Position numbers and translations under genes: made by a program. Shown here piece by piece: positions 32,315-47,300 of a stretch of 64,000 nt of DNA (position 1 is the stretch's first letter; every line of letters starts with the position of its first letter). Below the pieces are notes generated by a model. That model was given only the letters and a program-made list of their open reading frames with translations, was not told the DNA's origin and made no database searches. The DNA comes from Rhipidocladum racemiflorum (Eukaryota > Streptophyta > Magnoliopsida > Poales > Poaceae). The DNA lies in the NCBI GenBank assembly GCA_036346355.1, contig CM070579.1, positions 3,348,001 to 3,412,000 on the forward strand. The letters run 5' to 3'.

Positions 32315-35300
32315 CTAAGTTACCTCTGCGCTCTCTGTCGATAGAGAGAGATGGCGATCAGCATAGTGGAGAAGTCTCCTCAACCTTAGGACCATATCGC
32401 AGTGGAAGGGGAGGGCGCTGCGCCTTTCCATGTAGACCGGGCTTACTGTCATCCATGAAAGGGAGTGGAGCTCAGCGGCCACGGCTTCCAATACATTATG
32501 CATCTCCATTTCGTAGTCTCGAGTTGCTGTTTCCTGAGCGAAGTTCCTCGCCTGCTTGCTCATGTTGCTGCTGCCAACCCCCCGGCTCATGTTTTCTTGA
32601 ACACCGGTAATGCTGCCTCCATAGTGATCAACAATGCTAACTGAAAGAACAGAGGGCTTGTCCTCTTTGATGAGTTGTGCAGAATCCTTTCTTACCGGTG
32701 GGACTGCTTTGGAGACAACATAGCCCATTGCCAAGGGAATTGCTGTACCTTTGCTGTGCAATAGGTGGGCAAGTGGTGGAGATTCTGATGTAAGGCATGT
32801 TGGAAGCTGTAATGCTGCAGGAGAAAGGTATCGCATACTTGGTGAAGGAACTAGGAGATATGATGCCGACATTGATCCAATGGACTTCACTGGGGTGAAC
32901 CCTTCCAAGTAACTGGAAGGGCCACTGCTACTTTGATTCCCTTCACCTGTAAAACAGAGAGCAATTTATCAAACATAAATAAATGTGACTCCATCTTTTC
33001 CTACTGATTTCCATACAAACAAGAAATTTATTGTTGGTACACTTGGACAATACCTCAAATCAAACCAAGAATTTGCTAATTGATTCATAATTATATAATA
33101 CGTTGGTCTAGAATCTAGATTAAAATCTAATCATATGTACATAGTCAAAAATGAAAATAAAAAAAGGAGTGGCGGTTTGGCTGAGCATGATGTAGATTTT
33201 AAGCAACTAACGTATGATATATTCATGTATGACAAGGTCATGAAGTAATTACTTTAGACTGTTCTAAGAAAATGTCGCATTAAACAAAGATCCACAACGA
33301 ATGGGCACAAACAGAAAATTTGTTGATTAAGATACAATGATGTATTTACATGTGGTACTTACCAGAAGTTGGTCTGGTCAACAGATCCGCTTGGAATGTG
33401 AGATGCAATGAATGGTCTTGGGAAACTGCAACCAAACTGATGCTGCGAACCAAGTGCAATGAACCCCTTGGACTGTCCATTCCGGTTTGTTCCACCAGGA
33501 TCTGCTTTTTGTTGCTTGACTGCCCCTTCATGAAACTAGATTTTGAATGAGGGCTATACAGAGGGCTTGGTGAAGAAGGCATGTTTCTGTCTTGGATTAA
33601 GCCCATATCTTGCTGCTGGAGTGTTGGACCATTAGCATTTGATGGAATAACCTCCGGTATAGATCGTCGTAACTGCACAGGCCACTTCTTGACCTCGTTA
33701 CCACCAAAAGAGTATATTGCTTTTTGCCATTCTGCATACAAATTATACAAGACAATCACACATTATGGTCTAACAAATAAAAAGTAGAATTTATGCTAAC
33801 AGCGAGTAGTACCCTGGATTTCAAGTTCAAGGAAACCCCCAATACGGGTTATTATCACATCTCTTGGTCGCATATTGCTAGGATCAGGAGAAGACGACAT
33901 TATTTGACAACCCTGCTGCAGAATTTGGATGAAAAGGCTTTGAAGAACTTTAGTGTCTTGGCGGCTACTAATGCCACCAAAAGGAAATATTAAGCTGTCC
34001 AATAACTCTCCTCTAGAATCTGTCCAGATGCATACTAACCATCGCCAGTCCTCAGTCCAACCATAACAGCAATGAAGACTTGTTGCTGTATCACTCTCAG
34101 ACCCTTCAAGTAGAGGGCTCGCTCCACTATCAGAGCCACATCCTGAAACTGAACTGTAAAGCCTGCTGTCACTTCCATCCACTCCAGATTTTGAGGATTC
34201 CACTACAGCATTATAATCAACAGACCCAGATTCAGCTAATATGAAAAGTGGTTCAAAGGCATACTTCTTGTCATCGTGAGCACATAACTCGGGGAGTTTA
34301 CTTGGGTCCAGCAACCCTCCAGCACGAGTTTGTTGCCATGAGTTATCCCATGATACTGACCTCATGGATGCATCAAACTCTGTTGTTTCTCTGGAGAGAG
34401 TTGGTCCAGACATCCGAGGAACTAAGCATTCTTTCCAAAGGGTAGGACCAGGAGACGTAACATGCATCATTGTCGACTGAGATCTACCCATATAAGTAGG
34501 TGACTGAAACATCTCACTTGTGTAAACGGCTCGTGGGATTCGTCGAGCCTTGTTGTACACAGTGAATGCTATGTCCTTCAAAACAGCAAGCTCATTGTTT
34601 GGTTTATGGAGTCTCAGTAAAGTTTCAACAGTAACAATCTGCAAGACAAGCTTAGGTACACTGAATCCAGAAAGCATTACAACATTGGATGCTGATGCTT
34701 CATCAGCAGAAGCAATGCAGCTTAGGGCTTTGGTGACCTGAGCATATAGAAAAGATTTCTTTTCTCTCTCTGGGGATGAAATAACAAAACCAAGAGCAAC
34801 AGAACATTCTACCAGTGTCTGTAGAACTGCAGATGGTTCAGGAAACGGGCAAACAACATAAATCACCTGCATGTATAATGGACCACTGGTGTTAAAATAG
34901 ATTATCATATTGCGAAACACTTCTAGGTTAGCAACAAAGGCAGGATATTAATGATATCCTACTTGAATGAATATCATGAGGGAATGAACAATGACACATC
35001 CATGCAGGAGCTCTGGTCATGGTTGCATCCACAAAATAGGAAAGCTCTATTTGCGCAAAATGGAAGTAAGAGAGTAACAACTCTGCAAAAGTCGCCTAGA
35101 ATAACAAATCGGACTACAAAACAAACATAATTATTATATCTGATTAAAGAAGCACCGTTGACACAGTGTTACTCAGTTATCTTTTCTTTTTGTTTTGAAA
35201 ATCCTTTTGTACAGCTTTTATATTTAGTATATTTATTTCAGTAGGGCTCTCCTGCGCTGTTCTCATAAAAGAAAGAAGGTAGTCTTGTCAAAACTTAATG

Positions 35301-38300
35301 ATTGGGACAGACGGAAAAAAGAGAAAACACAATCATAAAGCAGAAACAATGCAGCTATTGTTTTGTTAAGCTCCTTGAGTCAAAAGGAAAGAAATTGAGA
35401 AAGGCCTTACAGTGCAAGGTCCGCAACTGCTCTCTTTCTGATTTGTAGAGATGCTTGAAGTAAGCTTTATATCCTTAATTATCCTTGCCAGAGATGTTAC
35501 AAAGCTTTTCACACACCAATTTTTTGAAAGAGCTTGAAAATAATCACTTATTGAACTGATGGAACTTAAGTTGTTGCTGCCAATCTTCACTTGCTCAGGA
35601 CACTCAACAAGAACAAGTCCTGAAGGCAAATATTTTCCAGGGGATAGCTCCGTTTGTCCTCCACTGTTTTGCGGTGAATGAGTACCCAGTTTGCAAACTT
35701 CATAAACTATAAGGACACAGAATTAGCAAAGCACAGTAAACGTAGTTAAAATATTTTGCACCGCAATGAATTAGAATAATGATTTGGAAATTACGATATT
35801 GCTAAACTATGACAAGCCGCTGCAGCAACAAAACAAATGTGTGGTGATTATTATTCTTGCCTACATCTATTATGTTGTCAAAGATGAATTGAGTCTTCCA
35901 TGTTCATAATCACATCTGATTTTGATGTTAACAATACAATCTTAGATGAAAAAGATCAGCTAAAATATTGTCTTGTGGAAATCGAAGTACCATGTATTAC
36001 TTAGGGATAGCTAAATTTTCTCTCAAATTTTGTGTGAAGCACTCAGGCTACGAGTTCCAAGCTGGTGGGAACCAGCTAACTACCCACCAGGGATCCTTAA
36101 GCCTTGTTAGGTTCATGTAACAACTGCACATTCATGAGTGATGAACTGATGACTACAGAAAATCTGAAGCAAGAACAAAATAATAAGACACTTACTTGTT
36201 CCAAGCTGAAGGAAAAAATCAGTGGCCGCGGAAGTAAGCATATCAATATCGGGGCACAGTGCATAGAAAGTAACCTGAAAGAGTGAAGAAATGAGAAAAA
36301 GTTATGAGTATGCAAATTATTGAGCCGTTTTCAAAGCAACCAAAACAATGAATGGAATCTGCTGATCTAGTGGAGCTTATGGAACTTACAGGCTTAGGCG
36401 AAGCATAAGGTTCCAAAGGTGCCTTCTCCCACAATTTAAGACAGTTGGTAGAGGTCTTTAACCAATCGTCCTGGTACCTACAGATTCAATATTCATATCA
36501 GCAACTCGCGCAGAAGATATGCTCACTAAACTCAAGTTAACAAATAGTTCATGGATAACAAAATTATGCTACCCGACAAGCAGAGAAGGCGAAGGGAGCA
36601 CAGCAATGGTTGGTCTAACATGGTGGTAGCCCTTTATATGCTCTGGTTCTGAAGTGCCTGCGGCAACATTCAATCTCCTGTGAGATGAATCATCACGTCT
36701 TGCTCCCACTGGCGATATTATTTTGGAAAGTGAATTATCAAGAAAATAGGACAACTCATAATACATGGCGGTGCGAATACCTCGATTGCTAGAATGGGAT
36801 GGGCTCATTGAATCTCCACCAATGGGTGTAGTACTCGACTCTCGAATGTCACTGGAAGGGTACTGAAAGCAGTAGGCGTCCCCCGTAGCTGCAGATTCAG
36901 TAATATTACTTCGACCTTTGCACCAATCAATCACCGATAGCGGACCATCCATGTTTGCAAAGGCAGTTTTAAGAGCTGCTTTTATATCCGACTGCAACAA
37001 GCTAATCATGGATGACTCTGAAACCTGTACCCAAAAAAAGACGTTGAGCACGAAGATTGGAACAAGGAAAGTGTAGTGCAGGAGTAGCAGTGATAAGAAA
37101 AGAACAGACATCAGATTTTACCTCTGCAGCAAGTGGATCAACTAAATCAATACCAGCACAATCCTTCGAATGGCATGTTCCTAATAGTCCACCACAGCCA
37201 GCATGAACCATAGAAGGATCACAGGAGAATCCACGTCTCTTTTGCTCCTCCAAGGCAAGCCAGAAAAATGAACCATCTCCATCATCCATATCAAGTGCAA
37301 GATCAACAAATGAAGTAGATTGTTGAACTAGCAGAGCCATGGCACTGAGAAGATCCACAATAGGTTGCCTCTGTATAGGCAGATTTGCACTTGTGCCAGT
37401 AAATGTTTTAGAGGACAAACACTCAAGGGGTTTTGCTCCTTTAGGAGCCCCAACAGGCCTCCAAACTCCGACATTTGCCATTAGAGATCCATCATACATT
37501 TCATCATCAACATCACTAGATAGCCTAACTGGTATATTTTCTTTCTTTCTTATGTCATATTTGGGGATCATCATATCTGACTTACTGCTGCTGATGCCTG
37601 TATGCACAAAACTGGACATGGCACTTTTTAACTCAGCAGGTGCTTTGCTTTTCAAAGACAAAAGTGTATGCCTTATTCTGCACATGGCAGCCTGGAATGA
37701 GATGCATTCAATTTCAGTTGCAAGAGCAGTCTTCATAGATATAAGGAAACAGCCAGCGTTAAACATGCTGTCACTATTCTTTTGCGAAACAAGGGAAGCA
37801 CTGAATGAAGTTATACCAGAAACAGGTGGTGATGTTTCTCCCTTACATGACTGTATGTCCGTATTGTTTAATCTCTTGTCACTCTCTTTTTCCCCACCCT
37901 GGACAAGTGTGTATAAGTTGGATGAAGCAACATCACATGAAAGATTACCGGATGCTAGTTGGACAGGCTTCTCAGGCTTGCCTACTGTGGACTCAATTTG
38001 AGATCTCTGCGTAACATCATATGAATAAATTCTTGAGCTAAAACTAGAACTCCCTGCTTTTTTTGATCTGGGCAAGTAGGGATTCGTAAAAAGTGATGTT
38101 GGCCCCTCACCAACAGGAATTTCGACAGCTGCATATTCTGGTGCAAAAGTAAGCATTGCTTCAGCTTTGGTAAGGTAATCAAATCTACCAGATGGTAACA
38201 CTAAGGATTGTGATCGTGGAGGTGATGCAATATCTTTCTGAGGTTCTTGAACTTTAGAAACAACATCCTGAATAGGTGCCATAGTTTGGTGGTTAAATGC

Positions 38301-41300
38301 CTCCAAAGATGTGAGACCAACTGGGGAAAGCCTCTGTTCAGGTATATCCATAGCTGTGGATGGGCTATCTGCGAATGTAGTATCTGCACAATCGGAAGCA
38401 GGGATTACAAGAGCCTGTGATTCAGCAGTACCTGGAGGCTATTTGAAACAGAGAATTATTTATATGAATTAATATTCAGGTAAGTCGGAAAATGCAAATA
38501 AAAAAACAATAAATTTCAACATTATATGGGTTTGTATTTGCCTGTCATGAATGGTTATATGTTATGCTCCAATTTGTTTGGAGCAAACAAGAAAAGAATT
38601 CCAAGAGTCATTTCATGAATATCAGCCAAAGTAGAAGGCAAAAGAATGAGATTACATAATAGAAGAAAAATTCTTCACATGTTTATGGTAATACCAAAAT
38701 CAACATTTTGCAAGGCATGTAAAATGAGGATTATATAAACGGTCATTAGTTACAATCTAGACACTAAAAAAAGCAGTGGTGACACAATCTTGACAAATAA
38801 GATTTTAACCAGAGATTGCGTACCCTAACACCATAATCATCAAGAACTGAATAATGATAGGTATTTTTCACATTAGTTAGGACAAGAAGTGAAGAATACT
38901 GTGTGCAATATTGATTTGTATATCATTGGGCAAAATTAATCCGCAACAAATATTGGTCACCGCACTATTTCTGTAAGTTAGTATATAGAGTTACAGTGTT
39001 ACACATACAGCAATGTATGGAAAAATAGCTCTAACATCAGATGCTTGTATAGGTTTTTACATAGAAGATAGTTTAGCATCAGAATATAGTATATGACACA
39101 GTACTATGTAGTAACTTTTTTCTAAGAAAATAAGCAGCATTGCAGCAGCACATCAAAATGCAATTACCAATTAGTGGAACTAAAACAATTTAGTCCAGTG
39201 AACAGAATATGACTAATGAGAGATTTAACAGAATTAGAATGTACTAAGGGTGTGTTTGGTTGGTGGGATGATGTTGAATGGGATGAGATGATCCTGTACC
39301 ATTTAGTTCCATTGTTTTGGGTGAATGGAATGGCTTAGCATCTATAGGGAATATTCCTCAAATTTGTATCCCACCATCTAGGATGGGATGGTTTCATTCA
39401 AGCAACCAAACACATGGATGATTTTTTTTTAATCATTTCATACATGTACCACTTGGTACAAGCTATCAAACACACCCTAAGGGTGCGTTTGGTTGCCTGA
39501 ATGGAACCATCCCATCCTGGATCAAGTAATACAAATTTGAGGAATATTCCCGGTAGATGCTGAACCATCTCATTCACCCAAAATAATGGAACCAAATGGT
39601 ACAGGACCATCCCATCCCATTCAACCTCATCCCATGAACCAAACACACCCTAAATGACTGAAAAGTAGTATAAATCCATACTATTAACATTAAACCTAGG
39701 CAAAAGTCTATTTGACTCCCTGAACTATCATAGTGCGTCTAGCCGTCTACTTAACCTCCTAAACTACAAAAGTGGGTATTCTACACCCCTGAAATTCTGA
39801 AACCAGAGCAAATACCCCCTAAGGTGGTTTTGCCACCATGTACGATGACATGGACATGTTTCGCAACAACTGGATGATGGCATGGACCTTTACTCTCTCT
39901 CCTACCATTCTCTTCTTCACCTCTTCTTCGTCTTTCCCCTCTTTCCCATTCTCCACACACATGAGCTCACTGGTGATACACCAATCGACGGCACTTCTCC
40001 AAAATCTGTCCAGCAAACATCCAGCTACCCTCATTCTCTAGCTCCAGCGAGCCCACCGTTGCCATCTGCAACCTCAAGCCCAACACCGAGCCACCCTATT
40101 TTCTCCACTTGATTCATCGCTTTCTCTGATGCTTACACGCTGAGAAGCATTAGAACCATCCACAGCCTTGCAAACAAATCCTACCACTTGAATCCCTTTT
40201 ACTCGTATCCCCCGCCCACAAGATTCACCTCAATTCAGAGATAACCTTTCCCAGAGCGGCGGATTGCTTCCCCAATTTCTGTTCTCAGAGCAAATCAATT
40301 GGCTTACCAGTCCAGCCTAAGCCTAGGCATGGAGTTCTTGGCTTCTTGGGTCCAGACGAGCATCGGCTGTACCTGGCGTGTTCCTGGTGATGTTCGCCGG
40401 ATGTGGTCATTACCATTGAGATCCACCACCTCTGGTCTCCACAGATTCAACTTTTAAAGACGTGGACATGGCAGCTGCCTGGCTGCGAGGCGTCACTAGA
40501 GAGCAGCAAGGATAGCCAGTGCCACTTCATCCAACAATTCTTCCCCAAAATTGCTGCTGCTGCTTGCTGGACAGCGGCGGGATGAGATGTGGCAGTCAGC
40601 TGTTGGGTTGCCAGATTGGGAGTGATGCCATTGATTTGGGGAGAACCAGAGAGAGATTGATTTCTTTTAAAAAATATTTCTTATTTATTTGATTGCTGAC
40701 TCATAACTTGGTTTCCATGTCACCATCCATGTTAGCATTGAAAAGCAACCACTGTGTCAAACCCGCCTCTAAAATCGGTCTAGGAGATTATTTGCACAGG
40801 TATTAGTTTAGGGCATATGATACCCGGTTTTGTGGTCTAGGGCGTCAAGTAGACATACTGCAATAGTTCAGGGAGTTAAATAGACATACAAATTAGTGGA
40901 ACCAGCACAATTTAGTCCAGTGAACAGAATATGTCTAATGGGAGATTTAACAGGATTAGAATGTGCTAAATGACTGAAAAGTAGAATAAATCCGTACTAT
41001 TAAAATTAGACCTATGAGTAAAGCCAAGCACTCTCAGCCTCTCAGGAATGTTCTCTCACGTTACTTAGTCAATATCTAAATATTGTAATTCTTGGTCCAT
41101 TGGTAAATAGCTGCCACAGGTAGGAGTATAGGACACCTACCTCACCAAAATCTAACTCCTCTTCTTGAAAAAAGTCACTAAAATCTCCAAACTCTGAGAT
41201 AAGTAAATTGACGTCCATCACAACCCCATCTTCATCCCAGCCCCAAGAACATCCACCCTGACTGTTTGCACCTTGTATGTTTTTCTTAACTTCTTTGCTG

Positions 41301-44300
41301 GCATGAGAAGAAACTTCTGTTATGTCAGAACGAGGCCGCTTGGATACCTGCTTGCACAAACACAAAGCATCAAGACTATAGTAATTTCATTAAATTCATG
41401 TAGCACAGCACAACAATACTATGACTGTGTGATATTGCTTTGACCAACTAGATGTTGCAAAAAAAAAAAGGGTAAGGTTAAGGGCATCTGTAACATACAA
41501 AATGAAGATTTATTCACCAGAATAGAACTTCATGCACAACTATCTACATGTGGGCAACAAATACTAGGTCATCTGATAGTTTTGACTTTTGACATCAATG
41601 GAACAAATACATGGGTGTATTATGTTGTGAGGATAGGTACAGGTGTATGGTATTTGCTCATAAACACAAACACTTCTATGCATGACAAGGTATCACATAT
41701 AAGCTTCTATGAACTGTATAATGTGTGTTCTACCAGGTACTGAAATTTTTGCCTCCATTCATTATTTTTTTCTATCTGTCCAGATTTTTTGTTTCATTTA
41801 ACCACCATCAATATTTACATCCTTTTTACTTAAAGGCTTAAAATATGAATTATTTAAGTAGGTCATATTCCTCTATTTTGCATTTTTTGCCCATTAAAGA
41901 TGGCTCGGAAATATTATTGCATATCAATAATTGCATAAATGGATTGCCGTAGTCCGTAGATCACAAAAATGATGTAGCTAAGCATATTATATTATATTTT
42001 TTGTGGTACTTACGTCGGGGGGTGATTCTCACAAAGGATAACCTAAGTAAAAGAAATTGGACGGGAAGCAAACAATGTTGTTTCTGTAACAATGAAGAAA
42101 CTATACAACATCTCTTTTTTGACTGTCAGTTTGCTCGATTAGCATGGTGTGTTATTCAAATGGCTTCTAATTTGTCAACTCCTCGTAGTATAGCCCATTT
42201 GTTTGGTTCTTGGCTATTGGGGTTGGGAAAGGAAATTAAGGCTCAATATTTAGTTGGGGATACCGCTTTATGCTGGGCTATTTGGCTGCGTCGAAACGAT
42301 GTTGTCTTTGAAAAGAAACAATTGCTTAATCCTTTGCAGGTGGCTAATGTTACTGGCATGCAACTCTTTAGAGGTCGTGGTTCGGGAACTCTTTATGGGC
42401 ATGGATGGAGGTTTAGCACAAGATTGTGTGCATATTGAGAGTTTTTTATTAGTGTTTTTTTGGCTTGTTCAAAATATTTTCTTCATTTGTTTGTCGCTTG
42501 CTTAGTCTTTCTTTATGAGTCTCTTGATGACAACTTTTTAGTTGTAACTTTGTAATAAATGATTGGTTGTGTGTATCTCACGACGCAGAGGCCGGAAAGT
42601 TATCTTCCATTATCTAAAAAAAAGCGAGGCATATTATGGCACTAGGTCTTAGGTAGTAAGAACAACAAGAACAAACAGCGGAATAGTAGGAAAATATAGA
42701 ATAAAAAAATAATTCAGTACGCTAAAGTGTGTAGATGAAGAAGGAACTTGATACAGTACCATCTTGCTGCCAGCAATGTCATTGTTGGTGGGAAGATCAG
42801 ATTGATGGCATGCCATAGAATCAGCATCAGCTAAAAGATCACCACCTTCACCAGCTACTGCATGCTCACTTCCATTGGAAGTGCTACTCACACTACTGAT
42901 ACTACTAGCCATGCTGTTGCAATTGCTGTTCTTCTGTCTTCTTAGTCTTAGAAAATTAGAATTTACGCCAAGTCCACGAGAAGATCCAAGGCAAGAACTG
43001 CTAACAGATCACAACAATTAGAGTGGACAGAAGTCATGGGCAAAACAAAGGTAGTGATCGGGAAATATTAAAAATAAATAAAGGGAAAACACCGTATAAT
43101 ATAGCTTAGTCAATTAAACTAAGAGACTAGATCAATGGACATGATTACATCGTCATAATAAAAATAAGAATTATATTCTTTTTTGCAAGAATATTTGGAT
43201 ATAATGAGCCGTGGGCAATAAACGTATATTATGCTGTATAGAGCTTCTAGGAGAAAAATGCAGCGATTCCAGCTCCAGGTATCCTCACAACCTTGTATGC
43301 AGCACAGTTTGTTGCTTCATCTTAGAATGGATGAGTTTTTACTAAATTTATTCCAAGCTCTGGAGAAAAACATTGGACCAAGATGGTGGTTCACACAAGT
43401 CATATTCCAACTGCCAACTCAACTTACAGGAAAAGTTTGAGGGTGGTTCTGATATTGATTCAGTTGAGTGGAAAATTGAAAGTTTGGAGAAATTTGAATT
43501 TGATCTGGAATCAGAACAGTAACCGGCCAATTACAGCCTTGGTCAGGAAAGAAAACATTCGGAAGGAATGTTTAATCCTGGCTACATAGTCCTAGAGAAG
43601 TATATCTCATTCTTGCATCGAGATCATTTCCGAACCTGAAGGAAACTCGGAAAGAAATAGCAACTCTCCAAATTGGATATCTGTTCTGCACGCATCTTTG
43701 CACTCCCCTACCATAATGTACTGCCATGCACTGCTACTCAAGTCGAACCCAAAATAACTCAAAAAGATTTGAAATGTGCACAACTAATGATCAGGGTATG
43801 CCAAGTTCAATCAATATTCCTTAAAGTCAATTCCCCCAGACCTCAATTTATAGTCAGTTATGTGAATGTACAAACATGCTTCATTAACCTATAATTAATT
43901 TCAGTTTTCTGGATTGATAGCACAAGCCAATAAAAAAAGAACATAAGTATTCAAGACTGACCTGTTCTTAAAGTAGGAAGATGGAGAAAAATTCCAGAAT
44001 GGCCATGCCTCCCATGATGAACTTCCTATCCAGCCCTGTGGCCACATTCTGCGAAGAACAAAATATAAACCATGCCCTCTTCAAGTATAACAAGATTATA
44101 AGAGCAAGATTAGCACCTTTTACTAGAAAAGCGAACAAATGCTTGATGGACCATAGGTACCAAAACAGCCTCTGCTGGATAAATAAATGTTCTTTCGAGA
44201 ACAGGGAGGCTATCTACTGATTCTAGCTTTCGCTGTCCATCAGCACCCAATTGAGGGTCCTTCACTGCATCCAATTCTTTTTTCATCTGATTATTTTCTG

Positions 44301-47300
44301 ATTCAGGAACTTTTTCAGTTGAGGCAGCTGGAAAGCCAAGGGCAACTTCAACATAGTAATTTTGGCCTCTCAGCTGACAGACAGTAGGTTGAGTAAAACC
44401 AGGTAAATTGGCTGCCGATAATTTGCTGAAATTATTACAGAGAGTTAACATGAGAACTCAGAATCAAAATGAACTGCGATGCATATGAATATATTTAAAA
44501 TAATAATAATAATAATGAAATACCCTGCATAAGAACTTTTTTTTAAGAAAGTCTTATAGAAGTGGAGCACTCCACATACAAGAGGTGCAAGCAAGCCCCA
44601 CTCATCAGTGGGAATTCAAATCATTTTTTCTTAGGAAATATTCATACATGTAGAATGCTCACAAGTTACAAGGAAAAATCAACTTAACTACAAGTCAATT
44701 TGACATTTGACTTTAAAAATACCTCGAATATACTTGTCTCACAAGATCACTCGGACAACAGCCGACAAGCCTACCCAGCATTCCGCTAGGAGCAACAACA
44801 ACTGCAACATTCAATTTAACAAGTCAATAGTCATGAAGGAAACTAAAGGCATAATTTACAGAAATGGTGAAAACAGCTGACAAAATTAAAGTTACACATT
44901 AATCTATTCTAATCTTAGGTGCTTGGACAAAAAGTACAATGAACAAAGCATTTAGTTAAGTTAGCTTGATAAATATCTTGATATGTAAACATGGAATTAG
45001 GGGAATGGAACAGTACCTGGAAGACCTTCGCCCACAGAGCGGGGAGAATGCGTGAGAACTTTTTCTATATCATCGCTACAAAGATTTCGCATATACCTAA
45101 TAGAACAGATTATTTAAAGTGAGACCATTGACACACAATAAACTGAAGAAGGCCGCCAATATAATGCAAAGGCATAAGTGCTGACCTAGCAGATATGACA
45201 ACATGCACAAAGATTGCTTCCTCCGTGGCAGCAAAGACGAATTCTATCGTATGCTGTGCTCGCCTAACACAATGATAATGAGATTAAATAAGGAAATCAA
45301 GATAAGACATAGCCAAGCTGTCCTTGGAAGAAGAAAAGGAAACAATATGATCCTATGCTACCAGCTGCATGCAGATGCTCTTATACAAGACAAGTCATGG
45401 GTCCAAACACTATTGCAATCTACTGTAAAAATATATATATGATTTTAGTGATATAAGGTATGATGTAGAGACAGGGACGGGAGTTTTATCTTGAGTAGTA
45501 CTTTCTAGGGAGCTTGTTTGGTAAAGGGTTTTTCTAGTATTGTTTTAGTGGTTTGTGTCGGAGGTGGCAGGCAAAGGACAGATGAGGCAAACTGTGTTAA
45601 ACCTCTTTTTTTGGTCTTTTGCAGGAGGGTCACAGAGTTAAGCTCTTTATAAAAGTAGAAAAAAAATTTTAGGGATGCCGTACAATCGAACAGATGCTTG
45701 AAATTCTTTATAATAGTAAGATAAGTAACCAAAAAATATCCAAATAGCATAATTGCATTCTCTCAATCGCATAGAAGTTAGCAAAATGGCATGCAATTAT
45801 TGCCGAAATCACTACAGCCAAAGAAAAAACAACAGTATTAAATTAAGTTGAAACCCCATCTGATAAATTGGATTACTATTGTTTAAACAAAGTTTTGTCG
45901 CACTAGGTACGCAGGAGCCTGTTCAACTTCAAGCACAGGAACAATGGCCGACTCCATCACATCTTATATAGTATCTACCAGTGTTACTCGGACACCATGT
46001 CCGATTCCGAGTAGCATTTCCCGTGTCCAAATTTTTTTGCCGAATCAGACACCCCGAATCCGAGTCGGATTCTAACTCCTGTGTCCGTGTCCAAATAACA
46101 GGCATCTCATATACTACCTACTTCACAACCATGGTTGTCAAGGATACAAGGCGAGGCGAGGCGCGCCGCCTAGACGCATAGTCGAGGATTAGGCGACCAA
46201 AACAGGTCCAACAATATCAGTATATCACCAATACATGAAGACTAGGTGGAGCACCATAATCATCATCAACATTGTCATCGTCGTGCAGCACAGCATCAAC
46301 ACAAGCATCAGCACTAGCAGCACAAGGCAGCAGCAGCACAGCATCAACATCACCATAGCGCAGCAGCACAGCATCAACATCACCATAGCGCAGCGGCGGC
46401 GGCAGCAAGCAGATCAACAGCACAACAGCAACGGCGGCGAGCAGAGCAGCGGCGACGATGGCGAGCAGAGCAGCGGTGGCGAGCAGAGAAGCAGCATAGA
46501 GGAGTAGAGCGGTGGCAAGAAGAGCAGCTGTGGTGACCAGAGGAGCACCGACGACGGAGTAGCTGATGGCGACACAAAGGACCAGTAGAGCAACGGCGAC
46601 GACGCAGAGGAGCAGCGTACCTTACCGGATCTATAGCCGCCGGCGGTGGAGGCGACGAAGGTGGGGGCGCCATGACGGAGCTCCTCTCCTCTCCGGTTTC
46701 CAAGGTACGGATCCCAATACCTATCCTCTATTCCTCTCCTCTCTAGCCTCCAATCCATCCATTCCCCACCCTTAACCCGTCTCCCGACGCCCAATTGGGC
46801 CGTCGGCGACACTTGGACGCCCAGGGCGACGCCTTTCCCAGGTGAGGCGAGGCAATGGTGCATAGCGGCCGGCCGCCGGCGCCTGGACGCCTAGACGATA
46901 CCTTGACAACCATGTTCACAACAAGTCATATACTATCTATCTAGTGAACAACTTTGGGAACCATTTGCAACACAATGAGCCAGCATATCTCCAAAATCCC
47001 AACAAACAACTTTAACAGATTGTTACTTATCATCCAATGATCAGTAAGCATCATAAGGAACTAAACAACAAGGAATAGAAAAATGAATAAGCAAATAAAA
47101 GCATATCAACCTTAGTTAACGAACCTAAAGCTGTTTTGATTTCTTGTAGGGGGGTTGTATTTTGTAAAAACATCACCATATCTTGCATACGATAGCCCTC
47201 TTAGTGCTCTGGGAAAAAAGAAGAAGAAAAGATCAAGCTAGAAATAATTCAACAAGACCAAATTGCATCTTCATGCAACAACAAGACAAATAAATATAAG

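Larger units (their letters stand above)
39162..41015. repeat. ~130-bp direct duplication flanking transposons in MED13 intron 13
   Basis: Copy A is split: 39167-39247 (AATTAGTGGAACTAAAACA ... GAATGTACTAA) and 39654-39703 (ATGACTGAAAAGTAGTATAA). Copy B is intact at about 40890-41015 (AATTAGTGGAACCAGCACAA ... GTGCTAAATGACTGAAAAG). Divergence is roughly 10%. Copy B is the empty site of the MITE pair inserted in copy A. Confidence 0.85.

Noticed and set aside
46414..46863. Minus-strand frame of 149 codons in MED13 intron 6
   Set aside because: Lies within the hAT element interior (repeat-rich, Leu/Cys/Ser low complexity). No transposase domain.
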